From the NCBI RefSeq assembly GCF_007859755.1, contig NZ_SJPF01000002.1:205729-269728 (forward strand): a DNA stretch of 64,000 nucleotides. The letters run 5' to 3'. The notes beneath the pieces were generated by a model. That model made no database searches, was not told the origin of the DNA, and saw only the letters and a list, made by a program, of their open reading frames with translations. Below are positions 1-8,680 of this stretch, one piece after another. Within the stretch, counting starts at the first letter, position 1; the number at the start of each line of letters is the position of its first letter. The position numbers were made by a program, and so were the translations under genes. This DNA is from Blastopirellula retiformator. GTDB taxonomy: Bacteria > Planctomycetota > Planctomycetia > Pirellulales > Pirellulaceae.

Positions 1-579
1 CTTTCGCACCAGTCGGGTCAATTCCTTGAAATGCTCTCCGCCGGCGGCCTGGCACCATTCGAACATCGCCGCTTCGGTCGTCGTCAGCACGGCGCCAGCA
101 TTTTCCATCCGCCGTAGGGCGACTTCTTTTTCCAGCGCAAATCGGGACCCGACGGCGTCGACGGCGATATAGACGTCAAAGCCGGCGGCAATCAGATCGA
201 GCGCCGTTTGCTGAACGCAGACGTGCGTCTCGACGCCGACCAGCAAAAGCTTATGGATGGCCCGCTTCGGCAACTCCTTCAGCAATCCCTCGACGCCGCA
301 GGCGCTAAAGGTTAGCTTCTCGGGCAGCGGCGGCAGCATCGACTTGAGGGGCTCGACCGTGGGGCCAAGTCCCTTCGGGTACTGTTCGGTTCCCAGAATC
401 GGCATGTCGAACATCTGCGCCGTCAGGAAAAGTCGTTCGACGTTCTCGACGATTGTTTCGGAATCTTCGATCACCGGAACCAGACGTTGCTGCAAATCAA
501 TCATCAGTAGAGCGGTGTCGCTTTGCGACATCAGCAGCGGGCTGCGGAAGTAGCCGGAAGAGTCGGTCGACGCGTTCAT
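1..579 (-). CDS. Isochorismatase-family cysteine hydrolase (3' end outside window)
   Basis: The reverse strand carries 193 codons from an ATG at 579 with no stop before the window edge, so the C-terminus is missing. The translation has the isochorismatase-like fold signature: Asp28 in MIDLQ, Lys88 in EKLTF, and Cys121 in VGVETHVCVQQT, the Asp-Lys-Cys triad of this superfamily. These enzymes hydrolyse amide or vinyl-ether bonds in small cytoplasmic substrates. The substrate cannot be read from sequence; YcaC-like or nicotinamidase-like hydrolases are the nearest relatives by motif. The family is usually about 180-215 residues, so only a short tail is probably lost. It is divergent from hslV, with under 80 bp between the starts. 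Confidence 0.85.
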   Translation of the reverse strand, partial: MNASTDSSGYFRSPLLMSQSDTALLMIDLQQRLVPVIEDSETIVENVERLFLTAQMFDMPILGTEQYPKGLGPTVEPLKSMLPPLPEKLTFSACGVEGLLKELPKRAIHKLLLVGVETHVCVQQTALDLIAAGFDVYIAVDAVGSRFALEKEVALRRMENAGAVLTTTEAAMFEWCQAAGGEHFKELTRLVRK

Positions 580-657
580 AGAGAAAGGGGCGGTCCTAGC
601 CGCGCGAAGGTTGATCCGTCACAATAGCAACGGATCGAAACCCAGGAATTCTTTGCG

Positions 658-1200
658 ATGAAAATACGTTCTACCACGATCTTGACCGTGCGGCACAACG
701 GCCGCGTGGCGATCGGCGGCGATGGTCAAGTTACCATGAATTCGTCGGTCATGAAATCCGACGCGCACAAGATTCGTCCCCTGCTGGGCGGGAAGGTAAT
801 CTGCGGATTCGCCGGCTCGACCGCAGATGCGTTTTCTCTGCTTGAACGTTTTGAAGGGAAGCTGAAAGATTACCCCAACAACGTCCCCAAGGCGGCGACC
901 GAACTGGCCAAGGAATGGCGAACCGACCGGGCGATGCGACGGCTCGAGGCGTTGATGACCGTGATCAGCAAAGAACATACCTTGTTGGTCAGCGGGACCG
1001 GCGACGTGATCGCGCCGACCGATGGCGTGCTGGGGATTGGTTCTGGCGGCGACTATGCGGTCGCCGCGGCGCGGGCCTTGGTGCGGCACAGCTCACTCTC
1101 GGCAGATGAAATTGTCCAGTCGTCGCTGGAGATCGCCGCGGGAATCGACATCTACACCAACGACAATATCCTCGTCGAAACCATGGAGTGCCCATCGTGA
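658..1200 (+). CDS. hslV: ATP-dependent protease proteolytic subunit HslV
   Basis: 180 residues, the usual HslV length. It is the peptidase ring of the HslVU (ClpQY) cytoplasmic protease. The N-terminus reads [11 protein letters not shown], so the catalytic N-terminal threonine is Thr6 after removal of a five-residue propeptide. Other family landmarks are [17 protein letters not shown], the [10 protein letters not shown] segment and IGSGGDYA. The stop TGA overlaps the GTG start of hslU as GTGA, which implies translational coupling. HslV needs HslU for unfolding and gating, and both genes are intact here. Confidence 0.97.
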   Translation: MKIRSTTILTVRHNGRVAIGGDGQVTMNSSVMKSDAHKIRPLLGGKVICGFAGSTADAFSLLERFEGKLKDYPNNVPKAATELAKEWRTDRAMRRLEALMTVISKEHTLLVSGTGDVIAPTDGVLGIGSGGDYAVAAARALVRHSSLSADEIVQSSLEIAAGIDIYTNDNILVETMECPS

Positions 1201-2543
1201 GTACCGCGTCCAAAGAGATGACCCCACGCGAAATCGTAGCGGCGCTTGATCAGAACATCGTCGGTCAGGCCGACGCGAAACGGGCGGTGGCCGTAGCCGT
1301 TCGCAATCGCTGGCGCCGCAAGCAACTGCCAGAGGAACTGCAGAACGAGATCGCGCCCAAGAACATCTTGATGATGGGACCAACCGGCGTCGGCAAGACC
1401 GAGATCGCCCGGCGTCTGGCGAAGCTGACCGGAGCGCCGTTTTTGAAGCTGGAAGCGACTAAGTACACCGAAGTCGGCTATTACGGCCGCGACGTCGAGA
1501 GCATGGTCCGCGAACTAGTCGAAACCTCGATCGCGATGGTTCGTGAACGAGAACGCAAGAACGTCGAGAAGGACGCAACCGCTCGCGTCGAAGAACGCTT
1601 GCTCGATTTGCTGGTCCCCCGCCCTGTTTCGTACGAGATGGCGAGCGAAGAAGAAGACGCGACCGATCACTACGAGCGAACGCGCGAACGGTTCCGCGGC
1701 ATGCTGCGTGGCGGTGAACTGGAGCAGCGGAAGGTTGAGTTGACGATCGAGCAAAAGTCGGGGCCGATGATGATCGGCGGGATGGGGCTCGAGCAAATGG
1801 ACGTCGACCTGCAGGGGATGTTCGAAAAGATCCTGCCCAAGAATTCGACCCGTCGCGAGATGACGATCACCGAGGCCCGCAAGGTTTTGCTGGAGCAGGA
1901 AAGCGAAAGCCTGCTCGACAAAGAGGCGATCAGTCAGGCGGCGATCGAACTGGCCGAAAATCTGGGCATCATCTTCCTGGACGAGATCGACAAGATTATC
2001 GCCACCGACGGCAAAGGCGCCGATGTTTCGCGGCAAGGCGTGCAGCGCGACTTGCTGCCGATTGTCGAAGGGACGACGGTACAAACCAAGCATGGTTACG
2101 TCTCAACCGATCACGTGCTGTTTATCGCCGCCGGCGCATTTCATAAGACCAGCCCGAGCGAATTAATGCCGGAACTGCAAGGGCGGTTTCCGATTCGCGT
2201 CGAACTGAACGATTTGACGAAGGAAGACTTCGTCCGAATTTTGACCGAGCCGAACGCCTCGCTGACGATGCAGTACCAGTCGCTGCTGGAAACGGAAGGC
2301 CTGAAGATCACCTTCACCGACGACGCGCTCGAGGAATTGGCGTCGTTCGCCTTTCACGTCAATCAAACGACGCAAAACATCGGCGCTCGCCGGCTCTATA
2401 CGATTATGGAACGTTTGCTTGAAGAACTCAGCTTCGACGCGTCGGATCGCAAAGAGAAAAAGGTGACGATCGACGCCGATTACGTTCGTGAGCGGTTGAC
2501 CAAGGTTTCGCAGGACGAAGACCTGAGCCGGTTTATCCTATGA
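1197..2543 (+). CDS. hslU: ATP-dependent protease ATPase subunit HslU
   Basis: AAA+ unfoldase partner of HslV. It has Walker A ([13 protein letters not shown]), the pore-loop region ([14 protein letters not shown]), a central I-domain, Walker B ([10 protein letters not shown]) and a C-terminal sensor-2 region ([17 protein letters not shown]). I place the start at GTG 1197 because a GGAG at 1185-1188 lies 8 nt upstream and the GTGA overlap with hslV is typical. An in-frame GTG at 1188 would add three residues but has no ribosome binding site. The product is about 448 residues, normal for HslU. Its stop overlaps the modA start as ATGA. Confidence 0.97.
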   Translation: MSTASKEMTPREIVAALDQNIVGQADAKRAVAVAVRNRWRRKQLPEELQNEIAPKNILMMGPTGVGKTEIARRLAKLTGAPFLKLEATKYTEVGYYGRDVESMVRELVETSIAMVRERERKNVEKDATARVEERLLDLLVPRPVSYEMASEEEDATDHYERTRERFRGMLRGGELEQRKVELTIEQKSGPMMIGGMGLEQMDVDLQGMFEKILPKNSTRREMTITEARKVLLEQESESLLDKEAISQAAIELAENLGIIFLDEIDKIIATDGKGADVSRQGVQRDLLPIVEGTTVQTKHGYVSTDHVLFIAAGAFHKTSPSELMPELQGRFPIRVELNDLTKEDFVRILTEPNASLTMQYQSLLETEGLKITFTDDALEELASFAFHVNQTTQNIGARRLYTIMERLLEELSFDASDRKEKKVTIDADYVRERLTKVSQDEDLSRFIL

Positions 2544-3340
2544 GCGGAGTCGGTCGTTGGGCGATGGGCGGCGCGTCGTGCCTGATTATGGGCTTGCTCT
2601 GCAGTTGCGGGCCAGTCATCGACTCGGCCCGTCAGCCGCGGAGGATCACCGTCTTGGCGGCCGCCAGTTTGACCGACGCGATCGAACAAGTAGCCGATGC
2701 CTGGTCGCGGCAGTCAGGCAACGTCGCTCGGATTAGCGTCGGTCCCTCCAACGCCCTCTCTCAACAAATCTTGGCGGGAGCGCCGGCTGACGTCTATCTC
2801 TCGGCTAACGAGAGGTGGGCCGACGTGTTAGTCGAGCAAGGACGTGTGGAAAAACAGGTTCCGCTTCTTTCCAATCGATTAGTCTGGATTATCCCGCATG
2901 AAAATCACGCAGGCATCGCCAGTCCCGATGAGATAACGACCAAGGCGACTCGCGTCGCGCTGGCAGGCGAAAACGTGCCGGCCGGGATCTACGCCGATCA
3001 GGCGCTGCGAACCGCGGGCCTACTCGATCAGTTCGAGGGACGCATCGTCCGCGGCAATGACGTCCGTACGACATTGGCCTACGTCGCGCGAGGAGAAGTC
3101 GACGCGGGGATCGTCTACGCGACCGACGCGGCGGCGACGGACCAAGTCGTTACGTTGGCGGAGCTCGATCCGGAAAGCTACGATGCGATTCGCTATCCGG
3201 CGATGGTGCTGAAAGGGGCTGACGAGGGCGCCGAAGCGTTCTTCGACTTCCTGCAATCGCCGACGGCAAGCGAAATCTTCCAGCGTCACCATTTCGTTGT
3301 GCTGACAGCTCAAGTCGGAGAGATTGATGACGCCCGCTGA
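2540..3340 (+). CDS. modA: Molybdate ABC transporter substrate-binding protein ModA
   Basis: 266 residues with an N-terminal export signal ending in LLCSC (residues 19-23), a plausible though imperfect lipobox with Cys23 as the lipidated residue. The mature part has the ModA pattern: ITVLAAASLTDAI, GPSNALSQQILAGAPADVYLSAN, LSNRLVWIIP and a late GEVDAGIVYATDA. The function is extracytoplasmic capture of molybdate or tungstate for the ModBC transporter. The gene starts inside the hslU stop (ATGA, 2540-2543), so it is probably co-translated with the protease genes. That operon arrangement is unusual. The sequence does not separate a molybdate from a tungstate preference. Confidence 0.9.
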   Translation: MSGVGRWAMGGASCLIMGLLCSCGPVIDSARQPRRITVLAAASLTDAIEQVADAWSRQSGNVARISVGPSNALSQQILAGAPADVYLSANERWADVLVEQGRVEKQVPLLSNRLVWIIPHENHAGIASPDEITTKATRVALAGENVPAGIYADQALRTAGLLDQFEGRIVRGNDVRTTLAYVARGEVDAGIVYATDAAATDQVVTLAELDPESYDAIRYPAMVLKGADEGAEAFFDFLQSPTASEIFQRHHFVVLTAQVGEIDDAR

Positions 3341-4007
3341 GTTTAGCGCGATCGCCGTCAGCCTGCAGGTAGCGCTGGCCGCCGTATTTTGCAGTTTGCC
3401 GCTGGGTATCGCGGCTGGTTGGCTGCTGGCGCGAAAGCGATTTCCGGGCAAGCTGTTGGTGGAGACCTGCGTCAACTTGCCGTTAGTAATGCCGCCGGTG
3501 GTGACTGGCTATTTGCTGTTGATCGCTTTTGGGCGGCAGGGCCCGTTGGGCGGTTGGCTCGAGCGTTGGTTCGGCGTGCAATTGGTGTTCGACTGGAAAG
3601 GAGCGGCTTTGGCGGCGGCCGTCGTTTCGTTTCCGCTACTGGTCCGTTCCATTCGTTCCGCGATCGCCGGCGTGGACGTACGTTTAGAAGATGCGGCGCG
3701 AACGCTGGGCGCTGGACCATGGGACCTGTTCTTTAGCGTTACCTTGCCGCTGGCGCGACGCGGCGTCATCGCTGGCGCTGTGTTGGCGTTCGCCAGAGCG
3801 CTCGGTGAATTCGGCGCGACGATCATGATCGCGGGCAATATCGCCGGCGAAACGCGAACGATCCCGCTGATGATCTACAGCGAACTGGAAACGCCGGGTG
3901 GCGAGGGGCAGATCACGCTGCTGATCCTCGCCTCGATATTGATTTCGGCCGCCGCGCTGTTGGTCAGCGAATACCTGGAGCGCCGCGTCGAGCCCGCCGC
4001 CCGTTGA
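3327..4007 (+). CDS. modB: Molybdate ABC transporter permease ModB
   Basis: 226 residues, strongly hydrophobic with about five or six membrane spans. The cytoplasmic EAA loop that contacts the ATPase reads EDAARTLGAGPWDLFFSVTLPL, followed by RALGEFGATIMIAGN, typical of ModB/CysT permeases. I choose ATG 3327, preceded by GGAGAG, over the adjacent TTG at 3324. The start lies within the last 14 nt of modA. It forms the inner-membrane channel with ModC, eight base pairs downstream. Confidence 0.93.
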   Translation: MTPAEFSAIAVSLQVALAAVFCSLPLGIAAGWLLARKRFPGKLLVETCVNLPLVMPPVVTGYLLLIAFGRQGPLGGWLERWFGVQLVFDWKGAALAAAVVSFPLLVRSIRSAIAGVDVRLEDAARTLGAGPWDLFFSVTLPLARRGVIAGAVLAFARALGEFGATIMIAGNIAGETRTIPLMIYSELETPGGEGQITLLILASILISAAALLVSEYLERRVEPAAR

Positions 4008-4014
4008 GCATCGT

Positions 4015-4653
4015 ATGTCCCTCTCGCTAAGTTGCAGTTTTCGCTATCCGCCAGGTTTCTCGCTGGAGGCCGAGTTCGCAACCGATGCGCACGTAACGGC
4101 GCTCTGCGGCGCGTCGGGAAGCGGCAAGACGACAGTGTTGATGCTGATCGCAGGGCTATTGCGTCCGCGGACCGGCGGCATTCAATTTGGCGACCAGATG
4201 TGGGCGGCAACCGCCAAGCGAAAATTCGTACCGGCGCATGAGCGACGGGTTGGCGTGATGTTTCAAGAGCCGCGGCTCTTTCCGCACTACAACGTCCAGC
4301 AGAACCTCGACTATGGTTTCCGCCGCCGCAGCGGCGATGCGGCGCAAAGGACGAAAGCGATCGAGACCCTCGAAATCGGCGAGCTGCTGAATCGATCCGT
4401 GGAGAGTCTCAGCGGCGGTCAAAAGCAACGCGTGGCGCTCGCCCGGGCGCTCGTTAGTTCGCCGCAACTGCTGCTGTTGGATGAGCCGCTCACCTCCGTC
4501 GAGCCTGCGCTGCAAGAGCGGATTGCCGACTACGTGAAGCGAGTCGCCGAACAGTTCGCCATGCCGATCTTGCTCGTTAGTCATTCGCCCGACTTGGTCG
4601 AGCAGATGGCGGAGCGCACCTTCTGGGTCAAGGAAGGGTTCGTAAGAGCTTAG
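4015..4653 (+). CDS. modC: Molybdate ABC transporter ATP-binding protein ModC, short form
   Basis: 212 residues. Walker A is GASGSGKTT (near residue 33), the ABC signature LSGGQKQRVALARAL, Walker B LLLLDEPL, and the H-loop LLVSHS. The typical enterobacterial ModC is about 350 residues with a C-terminal TOBE molybdate-binding domain. Here the protein stops right after the nucleotide-binding domain, so TOBE-mediated feedback is absent, as in other short ModC forms. The D-loop reads SVEPALQ rather than the common SALD. The gene completes modABC. Its last 4 bp overlap the stop of the convergent regulator gene, leaving no room for a separate terminator. Confidence 0.9.
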   Translation: MSLSLSCSFRYPPGFSLEAEFATDAHVTALCGASGSGKTTVLMLIAGLLRPRTGGIQFGDQMWAATAKRKFVPAHERRVGVMFQEPRLFPHYNVQQNLDYGFRRRSGDAAQRTKAIETLEIGELLNRSVESLSGGQKQRVALARALVSSPQLLLLDEPLTSVEPALQERIADYVKRVAEQFAMPILLVSHSPDLVEQMAERTFWVKEGFVRA

Positions 4654-5849
4654 CCGCTTGCGCCGCCGGCGCGATTGACGCGGCGATAATGACTTGGCAC
4701 GTCCCCCATCATCCGCTTGAAACAGCGGATGAACGACTCGGGATGATTGAAGCCGCAATTCCGGGCGATATCGGGAATCGACAACTCCGTGTCGCGCAAG
4801 AGGACGGCGGCGCGCTCGACGCGGATGCGGCGAAGTACGTCTGCGGGAGATCGCCCGACGAATTTTTCAAAGCGATTCTCCAGCACGCGACGAGAAACCT
4901 GAAGCGTTTTTTCGACATCGTGGATCTGAATCGGCTGGTTGGCGTGATCGCGGAGATAGCGGATCGCCTCGGTAACGACCTCGTCTTCAAAGCCGGTCGC
5001 ATCGGACGATCGTCGCGCGACGACGCCGCGTGGCGGAATTTCGATCGGCTTTTTTGGGGCCGGTTCTCCTTGGATCAAACGGTCGAGCAGTTCCGCCGCT
5101 TTGAAACCGACGGTGTGGCCGGCCTGGTCAAGGCTCGACAGCTCGACCGGCGCCAGGGCGGACATCAGATCGTCATGCTCGACGCAGAGGATGGCGACAT
5201 CGTCGGGGACTTCGATCGCCGCATTGGCGCAGATGGTCATCACGCTCCGCCCGATCATGGCGCTCCAAATAATGACGCCGACCGGTTTCGGCAGTTCCAG
5301 CAGCCATCGTTGTAGGTCCACGATATCGGCGCGGATGCCATGTTCCCGGATCATCGATTGCTTGGGACTGTGCTGAAAGCTGTAAATCTCCGCGCCCCCC
5401 TCCTTCGCCGTCGTCCGAATCGCTTCCTCGAGTTGCGGTCCGTAACCCATGTGGGGAGCGGCGCCGACATAGGCGATGGTGCGAAACCCACGGTCCAGGA
5501 AGTGACGGACCGCCATCTGGCCGCAGGCCCGCCAGTCGGAGACGACGTTGGGGAAACGAGTCGAATGTTGTCGCGACCACGAGACGTTCACGCAAGGAAG
5601 CCTGCGTCGGGCGAGCGCGCGAACCATGCCTGGATGAGTAATCCGACCGATCACTCCATGCCCTCGCCAATTGGGCGGCAGCTGCAATTCGTCCCAAAAG
5701 CCGTGCGGTTCGATAAAGCAGTCCCAGCCGCCTTGCTGCCGCGCATAGTCGGCGACGCCCCGCAACACGTCGCGACTCCAAGAGGTCGCCGTTTGCACCA
5801 ACAAAGCGATCGAGCGACGGGCTGGTACGCCCAACAATGAGTCTGACAT
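4650..5849 (-). CDS. XylR-like transcriptional regulator (LacI-type sensor + AraC-type HTH), candidate phosphonate-module regulator
   Basis: 399 residues. The N-terminal two thirds resemble a periplasmic-binding/LacI-type ligand sensor (SIALLVQTATSWSRDVLRGVADYARQ near the start, DDVAILCVEHDD and SSLDQAGHTVGFKAAELLDRL later). The C-terminal ~100 residues are a two-HTH AraC-type DNA-binding domain (DVEKTLQVSRRVLENRF and SIPDIARNCGFNHPESFIRCFKR). This is the XylR architecture common in planctomycetes. The gene diverges from the DUF5690-oxidoreductase-PhnX module, and the gap holds a 21-bp-spaced direct repeat, so I infer it controls that module. The ligand is unknown; the phosphonate link comes only from neighbours. 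It ends tail to tail with modC. Confidence 0.88.
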   Translation of the reverse strand: MSDSLLGVPARRSIALLVQTATSWSRDVLRGVADYARQQGGWDCFIEPHGFWDELQLPPNWRGHGVIGRITHPGMVRALARRRLPCVNVSWSRQHSTRFPNVVSDWRACGQMAVRHFLDRGFRTIAYVGAAPHMGYGPQLEEAIRTTAKEGGAEIYSFQHSPKQSMIREHGIRADIVDLQRWLLELPKPVGVIIWSAMIGRSVMTICANAAIEVPDDVAILCVEHDDLMSALAPVELSSLDQAGHTVGFKAAELLDRLIQGEPAPKKPIEIPPRGVVARRSSDATGFEDEVVTEAIRYLRDHANQPIQIHDVEKTLQVSRRVLENRFEKFVGRSPADVLRRIRVERAAVLLRDTELSIPDIARNCGFNHPESFIRCFKRMMGDVPSHYRRVNRAGGASG

Positions 5850-5934
5850 CTCTGATTTCGCGGTAGCTTCCCTATCGGATCGGTAGCGCCATCTCCAACG
5901 TGGAGCCGCGCTTGTTACGAGAGCGTAAACGCTG

Positions 5935-5969
5935 TGTGCATATTGTCAATGAAAATGCGCATATTGTCA
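5935..5969 (+). promoter_or_regulatory. 21-bp-spaced direct repeat, candidate XylR-like operator
   Basis: In the divergent gap the 11-mer GCATATTGTCA occurs at 5938-5948 and again at 5959-5969, exactly 21 bp apart, or two helical turns. Each copy is preceded by TG(T/C), giving TGTGCA at 5935 and TGCGCA at 5956. AraC/XylR-type domains bind direct repeats with this kind of spacing, so this is the best operator candidate for the regulator starting at 5849. The repeat is seen directly; the binding is inferred. Confidence 0.6.
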
Positions 5970-6097
5970 TGGGGCTCGGCGGCGTGGTTCGCTACGATGG
6001 TGCGGAAGATCGTGCAGGGAAATGCGACCTCAGCCCGCATGCCGTCGCGATTGGCGGAGATCGAAACCGCCTGTTTGGAGGGATGTCGTTAGCGGCT

Positions 6098-7447
6098 ATG
6101 AATTCAACCGATACCGCCGAAAATTCGAGCGCCCTGCATTGGCGCGGCAGTTTGGCGGCGGCCGCGATCGCGTTTGCCGCCTATTTCTGCATGTACGCGT
6201 TTCGCAAACCTCTTACGGCGAACGACTACGAAGGCATCTTCTTTTTGGGGGGCGCACTCAAGCTGAAGTCGGCGCTGGTGATCAGCCAGGTATTGGGCTA
6301 CGCGTTGTCGAAGTTTGTCGGCGTGAAGTTTTGCTCGGAGGTGACGCGCGAGCGCCGGGCCTTTTGGTTGGTTGGGTTGATCCTCTGGGCCGAGTTGGCG
6401 CTGGTGGCGTTTGGGGCCGTGCCGGGCGACTGGAAGGTGGCGGCGATTTTCTTCAACGGCCTTCCCCTCGGAATGATCTGGGGGCTCGTCGTCCGCTATC
6501 TGGAAGGGCGCAAGTCGTCTGACTTTTTATTGGCGGCGCTCTGTTGCTCGTTTATTATTTCCACCGGCATTGTCAAGGATGCTGGCAAAGCGTGGCTCCG
6601 CGTTGGCGTCGATCCGTTCTGGATGCCGGCCATCACGGGAGCTTCGTTCTTCATCCCGTTCCTGTTCGCGGTCTGGCTGCTAGAACGCCTGCCGGAACCG
6701 AGTTTGGGAGATCGCGAGCAACGGACCGAGCGGAAGTCGATGCGGCGTGATGAACGGACGCTCTTCTTGCGGAACTTCTGGATCGGCCTGGTCCCGCTCT
6801 TCGTCTTCTACGCGGTGCTCGCCGCGTTTCGCGACTTTCGCGACAACTTCAGCAAAGAGCTGTTAGACGAACTTGGCTATAGCGAGGTCCCGGGGATCTT
6901 TACGGCCGTCGAAGCGCCGACCGCGTTCATTGTGACTGGGTTATTGGCGGCGTTGATCTTGATCAAGAACCATCGGACTAGCCTGTGGGCGATTTTTGGG
7001 ACGATGATCGCCGGCGCCCTGGTGGTTGGACTGACGACGGTCGGGTATCTGTTCGGTCAGCTGGATGGACTCAGCTGGATGATCATGATTGGGTTGGGAG
7101 GTTACCTGGCCTATGTCCCTTACAACGCCGTGTTGTTCGAGCGTCTGCTGGCCTGCACGCGATCGGTCGGCACCGCGGTCTTCGGCATCTACATCGCCGA
7201 TTCGTTCGGCTACGTCGGCTCGATCTTGGTGCTGCTCTACAAAGACGTGCTGGCGCCCAAGACGACGCAGATCGATTTCTTCGTCAATTTTTCTTGGGTG
7301 TTGGCGGCGGTTGGCGTCGTCTCGCTTGTTACCAGCGGCTATTTCTTTTTGCGCTTGCCCTCCTCCGCGGGGAGCAGCGCAGTCGTTGACTCTGGGCCAG
7401 ACGAGACGTCGGCGGTCGACGACGCGCAGGCGACGCAAGTCGTTTAA
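6098..7447 (+). CDS. DUF5690-family polytopic membrane protein, candidate phosphonate transporter
   Basis: About 449 residues, mostly hydrophobic, with roughly eleven or twelve membrane spans and an MFS-like layout. The N-terminal AAYFCMYAFRKPLTANDYEG followed by SALVISQVLGYALSKFVGVK is characteristic of DUF5690. Start choice is uncertain: ATG 6083 directly abuts a GGAGGG, leaving no spacing, whereas ATG 6098 lies 15 nt after it; I use 6098. The next gene begins 27 bp downstream, followed by phnX, so it appears to be the first gene of a phosphonate operon. A role in substrate uptake is inferred from position and hydrophobicity, not from a characterised homologue. Confidence 0.75.
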   Translation: MNSTDTAENSSALHWRGSLAAAAIAFAAYFCMYAFRKPLTANDYEGIFFLGGALKLKSALVISQVLGYALSKFVGVKFCSEVTRERRAFWLVGLILWAELALVAFGAVPGDWKVAAIFFNGLPLGMIWGLVVRYLEGRKSSDFLLAALCCSFIISTGIVKDAGKAWLRVGVDPFWMPAITGASFFIPFLFAVWLLERLPEPSLGDREQRTERKSMRRDERTLFLRNFWIGLVPLFVFYAVLAAFRDFRDNFSKELLDELGYSEVPGIFTAVEAPTAFIVTGLLAALILIKNHRTSLWAIFGTMIAGALVVGLTTVGYLFGQLDGLSWMIMIGLGGYLAYVPYNAVLFERLLACTRSVGTAVFGIYIADSFGYVGSILVLLYKDVLAPKTTQIDFFVNFSWVLAAVGVVSLVTSGYFFLRLPSSAGSSAVVDSGPDETSAVDDAQATQVV

Positions 7448-7474
7448 TCATTTCCAACGATCGAAAGAAGGACA

Positions 7475-8680
7475 GTGAACGCAGAACTCTCAAGACAGAA
7501 CGGAGGCGGCGAGCAATACGACTTGGCGATTGTGGGGGCGGGCATCCTCGGGCTGGCGCATGCCTGGCGCGCAGCCGAGCGAGGACTGAGGGTGCTGGTG
7601 CTCGAACGTCGTTCGTTTGGCAGCGGGGCGTCAATCCGTAATTTTGGAATGATTTGGCCGGTTGGTCAGACGCAAGCGGGGCTCTGGTCGACCGCGATGC
7701 AAAGTCGCGGCTTGTGGCTCGAACTGGCGCAGAAGGCCGGCATTCCGATCCATGAATGCGGCTCGTTGCACCTGGCGTTTCGCGATGACGAATGGGCCGT
7801 GCTGGAGGAGTTTCAAGCGAAGCAGGGAGAAGCCTTTGGAACCGCCTTGATCTCGCCCGGTCAGGTCCATAAAAAAACGCCAGCCGCCAACGACGATGGC
7901 TTGATTGGCGCACTGTGGAGCGGTTCGGAAGTGCGCGTCAATCCACGCGTTGCCGTCGCGGCGGTCCCCAGTTTTCTGATTGACGGTTTCGATGTGAAGT
8001 TCGAATTTTCGACGACCGTAATTCGCGTCGGCGATGGCCAGTTGGAAGCGGCCGACGGTCGTCGCTGGCGGGCCAAGCACACGATTGTTTGCAGCGGCGC
8101 CGACTTCGCCAATCTCTTTCCGCAAACGCATCGACAGGCGGGGCTCTACAACTGCAAGTTGCAGATGTTGCGAACGGCCCAGCAAACCAAGTTTCAAATC
8201 GGTCCCCATTTGGCGGGCGGCCTAACGCTACGGCACTACGAAGCGTTCCGTAGTTGCGAAGCTTTGCCGGCCCTGTGCGATCGGGTCGCGAAAGAAACGC
8301 CGGAACTGGACCAATACGGCATTCATGTGATGGCTTCGCAAACGGACGAAGGCGAAGTCGTGCTCGGAGACTCGCATCACTATGGCGACGAGATTGAGCC
8401 ATTTGATCTGGCCGAAGTCGAATCGCTAATGTTACGCGAACTGCACAAGATCATCCGGCTGCCCGATTGGACGATCCAGCAGCGGTGGCATGGGTACTAT
8501 GCGAAGAGCGACAAAAAGCCGATTGTTATGGAACAGCCGCAGCCAGGCGTGACGATCGTCAACGGCGTTGGCGGAGCGGGCATGACGTTGTCGATGGGAG
8601 TCGGCGAGGAAGTGATCAATCGATTGCTGGGCGACAAAACGCTTGGCGCCAAGCTAGGAGAGATGGCCAGTGTCGGGTAA
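7475..8680 (+). CDS. FAD-dependent oxidoreductase, TIGR03364-like, phosphonate-associated
   Basis: 401 residues from a GTG start preceded by AAGAAGGA. It has an N-terminal FAD-binding dinucleotide fold (LAIVGAGILGLAHAWRAAERG), then SGASIRNFGMIWPVGQ, and a C-terminal VNGVGGAGMTLSMGVGEE that completes the flavin site. This is the D-amino-acid-oxidase/glycine-oxidase-like fold, and the RNFG(M/Q)xWP(V/T)GQ stretch matches the group found next to phosphonatase genes. A plausible reaction is oxidative deamination of 2-aminoethylphosphonate or an N-methyl derivative to phosphonoacetaldehyde, the substrate of the next gene. No PhnW transaminase is visible nearby. The end overlaps phnX by 11 bp. Confidence 0.85.
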   Translation: MNAELSRQNGGGEQYDLAIVGAGILGLAHAWRAAERGLRVLVLERRSFGSGASIRNFGMIWPVGQTQAGLWSTAMQSRGLWLELAQKAGIPIHECGSLHLAFRDDEWAVLEEFQAKQGEAFGTALISPGQVHKKTPAANDDGLIGALWSGSEVRVNPRVAVAAVPSFLIDGFDVKFEFSTTVIRVGDGQLEAADGRRWRAKHTIVCSGADFANLFPQTHRQAGLYNCKLQMLRTAQQTKFQIGPHLAGGLTLRHYEAFRSCEALPALCDRVAKETPELDQYGIHVMASQTDEGEVVLGDSHHYGDEIEPFDLAEVESLMLRELHKIIRLPDWTIQQRWHGYYAKSDKKPIVMEQPQPGVTIVNGVGGAGMTLSMGVGEEVINRLLGDKTLGAKLGEMASVG

